Shown here: positions 1-5,231 of the stretch, in pieces
How positions within the stretch are numbered: position 1 is the first letter of the stretch
Layout of the letters: each line of letters begins with the position of its first letter
Origin: Hyphomicrobiales bacterium
GTDB lineage: Bacteria; Pseudomonadota; Alphaproteobacteria; Rhizobiales; Aestuariivirgaceae
Reading direction: 5' to 3'
Length of the DNA: 5,231 nt
Assembly (NCBI GenBank): GCA_013002595.1
Contig: JABDJG010000052.1
Span: 1 to 5,231 of the forward strand
Position numbers and translations under genes: made by a program
Notes under the pieces: generated by a model
Seen by the model: the letters and a program-made list of their open reading frames with translations, nothing else
The model's database searches: none
What the model was told of the DNA's origin: nothing

Positions 1-931
1 CACCATCATGCAGCGGTGCAGACAGGCCGTCCTTGATCATCTCGGATTCCTTGAGATGGGCAAAGGCCGGATGCAGTTTCTTGAACTGGTCGAAGTTCTC
101 GAAAACCGCTTTGACAACCGTATAGACAACGTCTTCAGACACGTCAGAGCTGGACACGAAGGTGGCGCCAACGCCGAAAGTCGTGATGTCTTCCTTATTG
201 TTATACATGCCGGCCGGGATCGTCGCGACGCGGTAGTACGGGTTGTCGGCGACCAGTTTGTCGATTTCCGGACCGGTCGCGTTAACCAGGTGCGCAGCAC
301 AGGTTGCCAGAGATTCCTGGGTCAGAGCCGATGGGTGGCCAACGAGCCAGAAGTAGGCATCAATCTTGCCGTCGCAGACCGCAGCGCCGGTTTCAGCAGA
401 CTTCATTTCAGAGGCCAGCTTGAGATCGCTGCGTTCCCAGCCAAGGGCCGCCTCCAGGACCTCCCATGTACCGCGGGTACCCGAACCCGGGTTGCCGATG
501 TTGAGGCGCTTGCCCTTAAGATCGGTGATGTTCATCACGCCAGAATCGTCATGGGCAATGATGGTGACCGGCTCGGCGTGGACCGAGAACACGGCGCGCA
601 GTTTTTCGTACTTGCCGGCTTCTTCGAATTTCGAAGTGCCGTTATAGGCATGGTACTGCCAATCGGACTGGGCAACGCCAAACTCGAGCTCGCCGGCCTT
701 GATGGTGTTGATATTGTAGATCGAACCGCCGGTGGATTCGGCCGAGCACCGGATCCCGTGGTCCTTGCGGTCCTTGTTCACCAGACGACAGATCGCGCCG
801 CCGGTTGGATAATACACCCCGGTGACACCGCCGGTGCCGATCGAAATGAACTTTTGTTGAGCTGCCGCGCCTGCAAAGGTTGCAGCCACAACACCGGCAC
901 CTGCAAGGGCACCAATGATATATTTCTTCAT
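1..931 (-). CDS. TAXI family TRAP transporter solute-binding protein (3' end beyond window)
   Basis: This is the periplasmic substrate-binding subunit of a TRAP-TAXI uptake system, which delivers small, usually carboxylate-containing, solutes to a membrane permease driven by an ion gradient. The frame runs open for 310 codons from the ATG at 931-929 to the window edge; family members are about 320-330 residues, so only a short tail is missing. Residues 1-24 form a signal peptide (MKK, a hydrophobic Ala/Gly/Val stretch, then an AAA cleavage site before QQK). The family's hallmark N-terminus follows: IGTGGVTGVYYPTGGAICRL near residues 31-50, then ESTGGSIYNI and a GVAQSD motif. The ribosome binding site AGGGAG lies about 10 bases before the ATG, which supports this start. 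The ligand cannot be deduced. The partner permease is not in the window and may lie downstream, to the left. The family call is firm. Confidence 0.93.
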   Translation of the reverse strand, partial: MKKYIIGALAGAGVVAATFAGAAAQQKFISIGTGGVTGVYYPTGGAICRLVNKDRKDHGIRCSAESTGGSIYNINTIKAGELEFGVAQSDWQYHAYNGTSKFEEAGKYEKLRAVFSVHAEPVTIIAHDDSGVMNITDLKGKRLNIGNPGSGTRGTWEVLEAALGWERSDLKLASEMKSAETGAAVCDGKIDAYFWLVGHPSALTQESLATCAAHLVNATGPEIDKLVADNPYYRVATIPAGMYNNKEDITTFGVGATFVSSSDVSEDVVYTVVKAVFENFDQFKKLHPAFAHLKESEMIKDGLSAPLHDG

Positions 932-973
932 ACTTGATTTTCTCCCTGAGACTGAAAGCAGTCGACAAGGCCA

Positions 974-1002
974 AGTCTATGGCGAAACTGTCCGCTTGGC
1001 AA
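974..1002 (-). promoter_or_regulatory. Putative sigma70 promoter of the TAXI protein gene
   Basis: On the minus strand a -35-like TTGCCA (1002-997) and a -10-like TAGACT (979-974) are separated by 17 bases. This matches the consensus at 5/6 and 4/6 positions. Transcription would begin near 967 and leave a leader of about 36 bases. That leader contains a small 5-bp hairpin (950-954 with 959-963) just before the ribosome binding site. The promoter is inferred from hexamers and spacing alone. Confidence 0.45.
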
Positions 1003-1036
1003 ATTCGGCTAACTTACGGTCATCAGGAGAGAAAAA

Positions 1037-1113
1037 TGGTACCGCCTCCCTGGTTTGAACAGGGGACCTCCGGATCCACAATCCGGCGCTCTAACCAACT
1101 GAGCTAAGGCGGC
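1037..1113 (-). tRNA. tRNA-His (anticodon GTG)
   Basis: The 77-base minus-strand sequence folds as a complete cloverleaf with the CCA end encoded (1039-1037). The acceptor arm is GCCGCCT with AGGCGGT, giving a G1:U72 wobble followed by six Watson-Crick pairs. The D-arm stem is GCTC/GAGC, the anticodon stem CCGGA/TCCGG, and the T-arm stem CCCTG/CAGGG around TTCAAAC. The anticodon GTG sits at 1079-1077 and reads His codons CAC and CAU. The base before G1 is A and the discriminator base is A73, so the usual G-1:C73 pair of tRNA-His is absent. This is the known alphaproteobacterial form, recognised by a divergent histidyl-tRNA synthetase. A TTTTT run directly follows the CCA (1036-1032). Confidence 0.97.
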
Positions 1114-1126
1114 TCCAATTACGGGC

Positions 1127-1155
1127 AAACTAGGCCTTCGACAATTGCTTTTCAA
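1127..1155 (-). promoter_or_regulatory. Putative tRNA-His promoter
   Basis: On the minus strand a -35-like TTGAAA (1155-1150) is followed after exactly 17 bases by TAGTTT (1132-1127), then by a GC-rich GCCCG stretch where the discriminator would be. Such GC-rich discriminators are typical of stringently controlled stable-RNA promoters. Transcription would start near 1120, giving a leader of about seven bases before the mature tRNA. The -10 match is weak (3/6), so position and spacing carry most of the argument. Confidence 0.45.
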
Positions 1156-1160
1156 GGCCT
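1132..1160. repeat. Inverted repeat over the tRNA promoter
   Basis: AGGCCTT at 1132-1138 is the exact reverse complement of AAGGCCT at 1154-1160, with 15 bases between them. The arms are 22 bases apart, about two helical turns, and they overlap the -35 and -10 elements proposed for tRNA-His. It could be a protein-binding dyad or chance, since AGGCCT is itself palindromic. Confidence 0.35.
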
Positions 1161-1367
1161 GTGTAATCCCGCGCCCGCGGGTCATAGCAGCCGTTTACCT
1201 AATCTACAACTGCTGATCGGGACGGTTAATAAAGTATGGACGAAACCCGTCAAATTCGTCTATTTTTGAGACCAGTTAGTGCGGCATCACTAGCCTTTCG
1301 TAATTTCACCAAAAATGGTCAGTCGGTGAGCATGCGAACGGCCGACCGGCGGACATGTGCGCAGGTC

Positions 1368-1374
1368 AGGAGGG
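1368..1374 (+). promoter_or_regulatory. Strong ribosome binding site that sets the kinase start
   Basis: AGGAGGG lies five bases (counted from AGGAGG) before an in-frame TTG at 1379. The upstream in-frame ATG at 1355 has no recognisable Shine-Dalgarno sequence, and starting there would place this site inside the coding region. I therefore prefer the TTG start. The alternative adds only eight residues. Confidence 0.6.
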
Positions 1375-1378
1375 TTTG

Positions 1379-3805
1379 TTGGCTCAATCGCCGGCTCCGA
1401 CACTGGATCAGTTACAGGCAAGCGATAGTCCGGCGTGGCTATGGGATGGTGCACGCGCGCGTGTCGTATGGGCCAATCCGGCCGGCATTGCCCTGTTTGC
1501 CGGCGAAACGCTGTTCGATCTGATCGACCGGCCGTTCGATGCGCGCGACCCCGATATCGTGCAAATCACGCACTTGACCGAAACACTGCAGCGCAGCGAA
1601 AGCCGCAGCGCGAAGTTCGGCTTTTCGGCGGCAAGCGAAGACGAGCTGACGGTGAACTGCAATTGTTCGATACATTCCCTGCCGGACGGGCGGGCCGGGC
1701 TGCTTGTGGTCGGCGAGCAAGTCCAGCGCACTGACGGGCCGGGCGATCCAGCGCTGATGACGGACATCCTCAGCGCCATGCCAATCGCCATCGTTGTTGC
1801 CGACATGAGAGGCGATATCGTCTTTGCCAATGCGGCGGCCGGTGATCTGATCGCGCGCGCCAACCGGGGCGATGTTGCCGCATTGCTTGGCGCCCGCGAA
1901 GATGCCGAGGCCATGATCGAGCGGGTCAAGTCCGCGCGCACCTTGAGCATGCAGCGCGTGCTGGCCACCAACTTTGGCGACCGCGATATCCGGGTCACCG
2001 CCCGCCTATTGAGCGATCATGAGGAGGCCGAAGCCGTCCAAGTGCTGTTGATGCTGGAAGATGTCACCGACCGGCGCGCCCTGGAGCGCGCCTTGAGCGA
2101 CAACAAGGGCGCAGCCGCGCCGGCGACAGCTCAAGAGATCACACCGGCGCCCGCACCGGCCAGTCCTGCCGGGCTTGAGGATATCTCGCGCGCCATCTCC
2201 GAAGAGATGGCCGTGCAGGTTGAGCTTCCGATGGTGCCTGATCTGGTCAGCCGGGCGCTGAACCGGCTCGATGAGGCTATCGTTCTGCATCGGGGCAACA
2301 AGTTCTATTTCGCCAACGAGGCTGCAATGCGCCTGCTTGGCTATGACGATGCAATCGCGCTGACGGCGCGCACCGATCTGATGGCGCAGCTGGCGGCCAA
2401 TGCCCGGCAAATTGAGATTGCCTGCGGCGATGGCAAAACCAGGAACGTTGCGGTCTCAGTGGGTACGTTCCCGTGGCACGACGGACCGCTGGTCAAGTCA
2501 ACGATCACGCCGAGCGCAAGCGCGCCTGCAGCGACACCGGAGCCTGAGGTCAGCGAACCTGCGCCACGTCCGAACGGTATTCCGACGACAAAATCGCCCG
2601 TGGCCGAGACCCCCGAGGTGCCGGCAGTAACAGAAAACGTGGTGCCGCTGGTTCCCGCGGCTGCCGCTCAACAGCGCGCGGCAGGGCCGGATGATCCTGA
2701 ACTGCGGGCAATCCTTGATACCGCGACAGACGGCATCGTTACCCTTGATGGCGACGGCGCCATCCTCAGCTTCAGTGCCGGGGCAGAAGCGCTGTTCGGC
2801 TACCGGCTGGCGGAGGTTGCCGGCAAGCCGTTTGCCGATCTGCTGGCAATCGACAGCCGGGCGACCTTGCGCGATTATCTTGCAGCACTCGGCGAAGGCG
2901 GTATTGCATCGGTGTTCAACGACGGCCGCGAGGTGACCGGTGTCGTCAGCCAGGATGGAGAGATTTCGCTGTTCATGACGATTGCCCGGCTGAGCGGCGA
3001 CAGCGGTGCAGCCTTTTGCGCCGTCCTGCGCGATATTACGCAATGGAAAAAGACCGAGGCGCAACTGCGGCTCGACAAGGAAGAAGCCGAGGTTTCGAAC
3101 GCCCAGAAGTCGGAGTTCCTGGCCCGGATCAGCCATGAACTGCGCACGCCGCTCAATGCCATTTTGGGCTTTTCCGACGTGATGCGCACCGAGCGGTTCG
3201 GCCAGATCGAGAACCAGCAGTATCTCGGCTATGCCAATGACATCCACAAATCCGGCTCGCACCTGTTGTCGCTGATCAACGACCTTCTCGATCTGTCGAA
3301 GGTCGAGGCCGGCAAACTGGAGCTCAACTTCACCAGCGTCGATCTGCGCGGCATTGTCGATGAGTGTTTTTCGGTGATGCAGGAGCAGGCCGTGGCGGCC
3401 CGGGTCGTGCTGCGCAAGTCGCTGCCGGCCGATCTGCCGAATATCGTTGCCGACTTCAGATCGATTACACAGATCCTGCTCAACCTGTTGTCGAACGCCA
3501 TCAAGTTCACCGACCCGGGTGGCCAGGTGATCGTGTCGGCAAAGCTGTCGCGGGCCGGCGAACTCAAGATCAAGATCAAGGACACCGGCATCGGCATGGA
3601 CAAGGCCGAGCTGCAGACCGCACTTGAGCCGTTCAAGCGTATCGAGACGCCCAAGCGCAGCCCGCGTCTTGGCACCGGCCTCGGGCTGCCGCTGACCAAG
3701 GCGCTGACCGAGGCCAACCGCGCCCGCTTCGATATTTCCAGCGAGCACAAAAAGGGCACCCTGGTCGAGATTACCTTCCCGACAACCCGGGTGCTTGCCG
3801 ATTGA
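1379..3805 (+). CDS. pdhS: PdhS-like multi-PAS sensor histidine kinase (PleC/DivJ family)
   Basis: This is a two-component sensor kinase of 808 residues from the TTG start (816 from ATG 1355). PAS-like regions lie at about 16-118 (with WLWDGARARVVWANPAG), 125-238, 288-371 and 441-557. Pro/Ala-rich linkers at about 240-262 and 376-439 separate them. The dimerisation and phosphotransfer domain follows, with H-box SHELRTPLNAILGFSDVM and phospho-acceptor His586. The ATPase domain has the N-box LLNLLSNAIKF (Asn702, Asn706), the G1 box DTGIGMD (Asp735) and the G2 box GTGLGLP (from Gly765). All catalytic motifs are intact. There is no membrane segment and no receiver domain, so it should be cytoplasmic and act on a separate regulator. 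In alphaproteobacteria this subfamily (PleC, DivJ, PdhS) acts on DivK and PleD in cell-cycle and polarity control. Family and kinase activity are secure; the pdhS assignment over DivJ or PleC rests on the soluble multi-PAS architecture and remembered similarity of the N- and C-termini. Confidence 0.9.
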   Translation: MAQSPAPTLDQLQASDSPAWLWDGARARVVWANPAGIALFAGETLFDLIDRPFDARDPDIVQITHLTETLQRSESRSAKFGFSAASEDELTVNCNCSIHSLPDGRAGLLVVGEQVQRTDGPGDPALMTDILSAMPIAIVVADMRGDIVFANAAAGDLIARANRGDVAALLGAREDAEAMIERVKSARTLSMQRVLATNFGDRDIRVTARLLSDHEEAEAVQVLLMLEDVTDRRALERALSDNKGAAAPATAQEITPAPAPASPAGLEDISRAISEEMAVQVELPMVPDLVSRALNRLDEAIVLHRGNKFYFANEAAMRLLGYDDAIALTARTDLMAQLAANARQIEIACGDGKTRNVAVSVGTFPWHDGPLVKSTITPSASAPAATPEPEVSEPAPRPNGIPTTKSPVAETPEVPAVTENVVPLVPAAAAQQRAAGPDDPELRAILDTATDGIVTLDGDGAILSFSAGAEALFGYRLAEVAGKPFADLLAIDSRATLRDYLAALGEGGIASVFNDGREVTGVVSQDGEISLFMTIARLSGDSGAAFCAVLRDITQWKKTEAQLRLDKEEAEVSNAQKSEFLARISHELRTPLNAILGFSDVMRTERFGQIENQQYLGYANDIHKSGSHLLSLINDLLDLSKVEAGKLELNFTSVDLRGIVDECFSVMQEQAVAARVVLRKSLPADLPNIVADFRSITQILLNLLSNAIKFTDPGGQVIVSAKLSRAGELKIKIKDTGIGMDKAELQTALEPFKRIETPKRSPRLGTGLGLPLTKALTEANRARFDISSEHKKGTLVEITFPTTRVLAD

Positions 3806-3816
3806 CCATGAGCGCT

Positions 3817-4245
3817 TCAGATATGCCAGAGTCGTTCTTTGCGGCCGCTGCCATGCGGCTTCGCATGCGCTGCCTTTTTTACACCGTATGACATGGCCAG
3901 TTCATTGTAGTGATCCGCGTTCGGGCAAAATGCACTGGCCTCGATATTCTCCTCTTGACCGTTCAGCCAGCGTCCGCACGTTACCCGTTCACGGCACTGG
4001 GCGCAGGCCCGTGCAATATCCAGTGCCCGCCAGTGATCCCTGTCAACGGCACCGGACGGCAGGCCATGGGCTGCCGCCATCGATAACATCCGCTCCCGGG
4101 TATCCGCCGGCGCCGCCAGAGCGATCATGAAATCAGAACGCGAAATCCCGGCATCCATGAGCTTTGCGCTACTCAATCCGTGCAAGTATTGCCGCTCCTG
4201 GTTTTCCCGTAACCATTTGCCCACCCACTGAAGCAAACCTGTCAT
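3817..4245 (-). CDS. DUF1127-like/DUF6455-like four-cysteine small protein
   Basis: This small soluble protein of 142 residues has no known function. Residues 4-39 resemble the DUF1127 helix: Trp and Arg early, then LHGLSSAKLMDAGISRSDF, compared with the usual L-x-D-IGL-SRSD pattern. Residues 48-113 resemble DUF6455: RERMLSMAAAHGL, then CAQCRERVTCGRWL, then AFCPNA. The four cysteines (81, 84, 90, 107) in a C-x2-C-x5-C-x16-C pattern could bind a metal or act as redox thiols, which is inference. The C-terminus (123-138) is Lys/Arg/His rich. I chose ATG 4245 because AGGAG (4258-4254) is eight bases upstream; ATG 4251 and GTG 4254 also lie in frame but are too close to that site. The gene converges on the kinase (11-base gap) and diverges from the methyltransferase across an FNR-type box, so oxygen- or NO-dependent regulation is likely. 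Confidence 0.85.
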   Translation of the reverse strand: MTGLLQWVGKWLRENQERQYLHGLSSAKLMDAGISRSDFMIALAAPADTRERMLSMAAAHGLPSGAVDRDHWRALDIARACAQCRERVTCGRWLNGQEENIEASAFCPNADHYNELAMSYGVKKAAHAKPHGSGRKERLWHI

Positions 4246-4309
4246 TGCCATCACTCCTGTGAGAAGATTCCTGCATGTAAAAGACTATCGGATGCCGGGC
4301 AAGCCTGAC

Positions 4310-4323
4310 TTGATCTGGATCAA
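4310..4323. promoter_or_regulatory. FNR/FixK-type (Crp-Fnr family) binding site
   Basis: TTGATCTGGATCAA matches the consensus TTGAT-N4-ATCAA at every defined position and is a 6-2-6 palindrome. It lies between the divergent genes. For the methyltransferase, a -10-like AATCAT at 4345-4350 would place the box centre about 40 bases upstream of the start point, the classic class II activator position (-41.5). For the minus-strand gene, GATAGT at 4289-4284 gives a similar distance and a leader of about 30 bases. The one site could therefore activate both directions. FNR/FnrL, FixK and Dnr/NnR-type regulators share this half-site, so the actual protein cannot be named. Confidence 0.85.
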
Positions 4324-4393
4324 TCGAGCGGTTTTCTGCCCTGCAATCATTTCTATTGCTCAACCTTCAAAGGAAGTGCGACGATCAGATGCC

Positions 4394-5014
4394 ATGGGTT
4401 TTTACGACAGATACATCTTGCCCAGAGTTATCAATTGGAGCTGTGGCGCCAAACCAGTGCAGAAGCAGCGGCAAAAAGTGGTGCCGCTCGCTGAAGGCCG
4501 GGTGCTGGAGATCGGTATCGGATCAGGCCTCAATCTGCCTTTCTACGATGCAGAAAAGATTGACCGGCTGATCGGTCTCGATCCCGCTGATGAGATGTTG
4601 GCTTATGCCAGGCGCGAATCTGCAACTGTGCCGTTTCCCGTGGAGTACCTTGCTTTGGAGGGCGAGAACATTCCACTGGATGCACGGAGCATCGACACTG
4701 TGCTCATCACCTACACACTGTGCACTATCCCTGATGCGATAGCTGCGTTGGAGGGCATGCGGCGTGTCTTGAAAGAAAACGGCCGGCTGATTTTCTGCGA
4801 ACACGGCAAGGCGCCCGATGAAGCGGTTCGACGATGGCAGGACCGTCTCAATCCATTGTGGAAACGGATAGGCGGTGGCTGCAACCTGAACCGCGATATC
4901 CCGGCACTCATTGAATCCGCCGGCTTTGCTATCGACACCCTGGAAACGATGTACTTGCCGAGCACCCCGCGCTTTGCAGCGTTCAACTACTGGGGTAGCG
5001 CAACTGCGCGTTAG
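4394..5014 (+). CDS. Class I SAM-dependent methyltransferase, METTL7-like
   Basis: This predicted methyltransferase of 206 residues transfers a methyl group from S-adenosylmethionine to an unknown acceptor. The Rossmann fold shows motif I VLEIGIGSGLN (37-47), the acidic end of strand 2 in GLDP (61-64), and a later strand motif IFCEHG (133-138). After these comes WQDRLNPLWKRIGGGCNLNR, ending at Arg167. The combination of EHG, the W-x-LNPxWK stretch and the GGCNLxR motif recalls human METTL7A/B (TMT1A/B), which methylate thiols. Transfer of that substrate class to this protein is inference. ATG 4394 is preferred because MGFYDRYILPR looks like the usual start of bacterial relatives, and an upstream extension to 4259 would run through the FNR box. 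The best Shine-Dalgarno candidate, AGGAAG at 4371-4376, is 17 bases away, so the start is less certain than the frame. Confidence 0.88.
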   Translation: MGFYDRYILPRVINWSCGAKPVQKQRQKVVPLAEGRVLEIGIGSGLNLPFYDAEKIDRLIGLDPADEMLAYARRESATVPFPVEYLALEGENIPLDARSIDTVLITYTLCTIPDAIAALEGMRRVLKENGRLIFCEHGKAPDEAVRRWQDRLNPLWKRIGGGCNLNRDIPALIESAGFAIDTLETMYLPSTPRFAAFNYWGSATAR

Positions 5015-5157
5015 AGCAACTGTGAATCCTCATCATAGACCGCCTGTTCCATCAGTGCCTGCCCGATGCCCTGGCCAACCCGGCCCTGCAACACCGCGCC
5101 TGCCGAATGAACCTCGATGACCCCCTCGAGAGGGGTCGCTGTTGCCGGGATCAGGTA
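5011..5157 (-). pseudogene. Remnant of a CoxL/xanthine dehydrogenase-type molybdopterin subunit
   Basis: A minus-strand frame of 48 codons ends in TAA at 5013-5011 and is closed upstream by TAA at 5160-5158. Its last part, VLQGRVGQGIGQALMEQAVY followed by DEDSQLL, matches a conserved stretch near the C-terminus of aerobic CO dehydrogenase and xanthine dehydrogenase large subunits. Those usually read roughly EGQVHGGIAQGIGQAL, then YDE and QLLTGSF. Compared with that pattern, about four residues (HGGIA region) are missing and the protein stops right after QLL. Intact family members are over 700 residues, so this cannot be functional. I see no clear continuation of the homology in other frames to 5231. 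The TAA overlaps the methyltransferase stop codon on the opposite strand. The identification rests on recalled motifs. Confidence 0.6.
5119..5137. repeat. Short GC-rich inverted repeat
   Basis: GACCCC (5119-5124) pairs with GGGGTC (5132-5137) around a seven-base CTCGAGA loop. It lies about 100 bases past the methyltransferase stop, inside the CoxL-like remnant. There is no T-run on either side, so it is not a standard intrinsic terminator, though it could stabilise an RNA 3' end. Confidence 0.35.
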
Positions 5158-5231
5158 TTACCCGGTCAATTGCATTATGCCAGTGCCCTGTTATATACGG
5201 CGCTGGTTCCACGGTCCGCCGAGTATCATGA
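5158..5231. other. No recognisable gene at the right edge
   Basis: All three minus-strand frames and the plus-strand frames were read through this stretch. The frame of the CoxL-like remnant contains two stops here (TAA at 5160-5158 and TAA at 5193-5191). No frame shows a recognisable motif. It may be more decayed sequence or the beginning of an intergenic region. Confidence 0.4.

Larger units (their letters stand above)
1114..1354. other. Intergenic region between divergent tRNA-His and kinase
   Basis: The left part carries the proposed tRNA promoter. The right part (about 1200-1354) is more AT-rich and must hold the kinase promoter, but I find no convincing -35/-10 pair. No complete CtrA site (TTAA-N7-TTAA) and no GANTC methylation site is seen. 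A plus-strand frame opening at ATG 1236 runs 95 codons into the kinase but resembles nothing and has no ribosome binding site, so I do not call a gene here. Confidence 0.5.

Noticed and set aside
8..937. Plus-strand frame of 309 codons covering the left end
   Set aside because: It is the exact antisense of the TAXI protein gene, whose signal peptide, family motifs and ribosome binding site are clear. The plus-strand translation shows no recognisable motif.
1200..1354. CtrA or CcrM control sites upstream of the kinase
   Set aside because: One TTAA is present, but no second half-site lies at the required spacing and no GANTC is found here.
1236..1523. Plus-strand frame of 95 codons starting upstream of the kinase
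   Set aside because: It overlaps the kinase start out of frame by about 145 bases, has no ribosome binding site and shows no family resemblance.
2498..3748. Minus-strand frame of 416 codons inside the kinase
   Set aside because: It is antisense to the PAS and kinase domains with their intact catalytic motifs. Long antisense frames are common in GC-rich coding DNA, and this one resembles nothing.
3852..3880. Hairpin plus T-run as an intrinsic terminator for the kinase
   Set aside because: The T-run is seven bases from the stem, and the sequence lies in the coding region of the opposite gene, so I did not list it as a terminator feature.
4259..4393. N-terminal extension of the methyltransferase by 45 codons
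   Set aside because: It would put the FNR-type box inside coding sequence, has no matching ribosome binding site and adds residues unlike the family's start.

Overview
The window looks like chromosomal DNA from an alphaproteobacterium, probably Hyphomicrobiales (Rhizobiales) or a close relative. Three things point there: a histidine tRNA with A73 and no encoded G-1, a PdhS/DivJ/PleC-type multi-PAS histidine kinase, and a small protein joining a DUF1127-like N-terminus to a DUF6455-like cysteine region. Base composition is moderately GC-rich, and no insertion sequence, CRISPR array or phage gene is visible.

Layout from left to right. (1) 1-931, minus strand: a TRAP-TAXI solute-binding protein with a signal peptide; its last residues lie beyond the left edge. 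A sigma70-like promoter and a ribosome binding site precede it. (2) 1037-1113, minus strand: tRNA-His(GTG) with encoded CCA and its own promoter. (3) 1114-1354: a non-coding gap between the divergent tRNA and kinase. (4) 1379-3805, plus strand: a cytoplasmic hybrid-free sensor histidine kinase with about four PAS-like domains, most similar in architecture to PdhS, which controls the cell-cycle regulator DivK. (5) 3817-4245, minus strand: the DUF1127/DUF6455-like protein, convergent with the kinase and only 11 bases from it. (6) 4246-4393: a divergent promoter region with a perfect FNR/FixK-type box, TTGATCTGGATCAA. (7) 4394-5014, plus strand: a class I SAM-dependent methyltransferase resembling the METTL7 (TMT1) thiol methyltransferases. 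(8) 5011-5157, minus strand: a degraded piece of a CoxL/xanthine dehydrogenase-type molybdopterin subunit, whose stop overlaps the methyltransferase stop. (9) 5158-5231: no recognisable gene.

The most interesting unit is the divergent pair at 3817-5014. A small four-cysteine protein and a METTL7-like methyltransferase share one anaerobic-type regulator site, which suggests a low-oxygen or nitrogen-oxide-responsive module of unknown function. The rest (transporter protein, tRNA, cell-cycle kinase) is ordinary core gene content, and no functional link between it and the FNR-box pair is visible.
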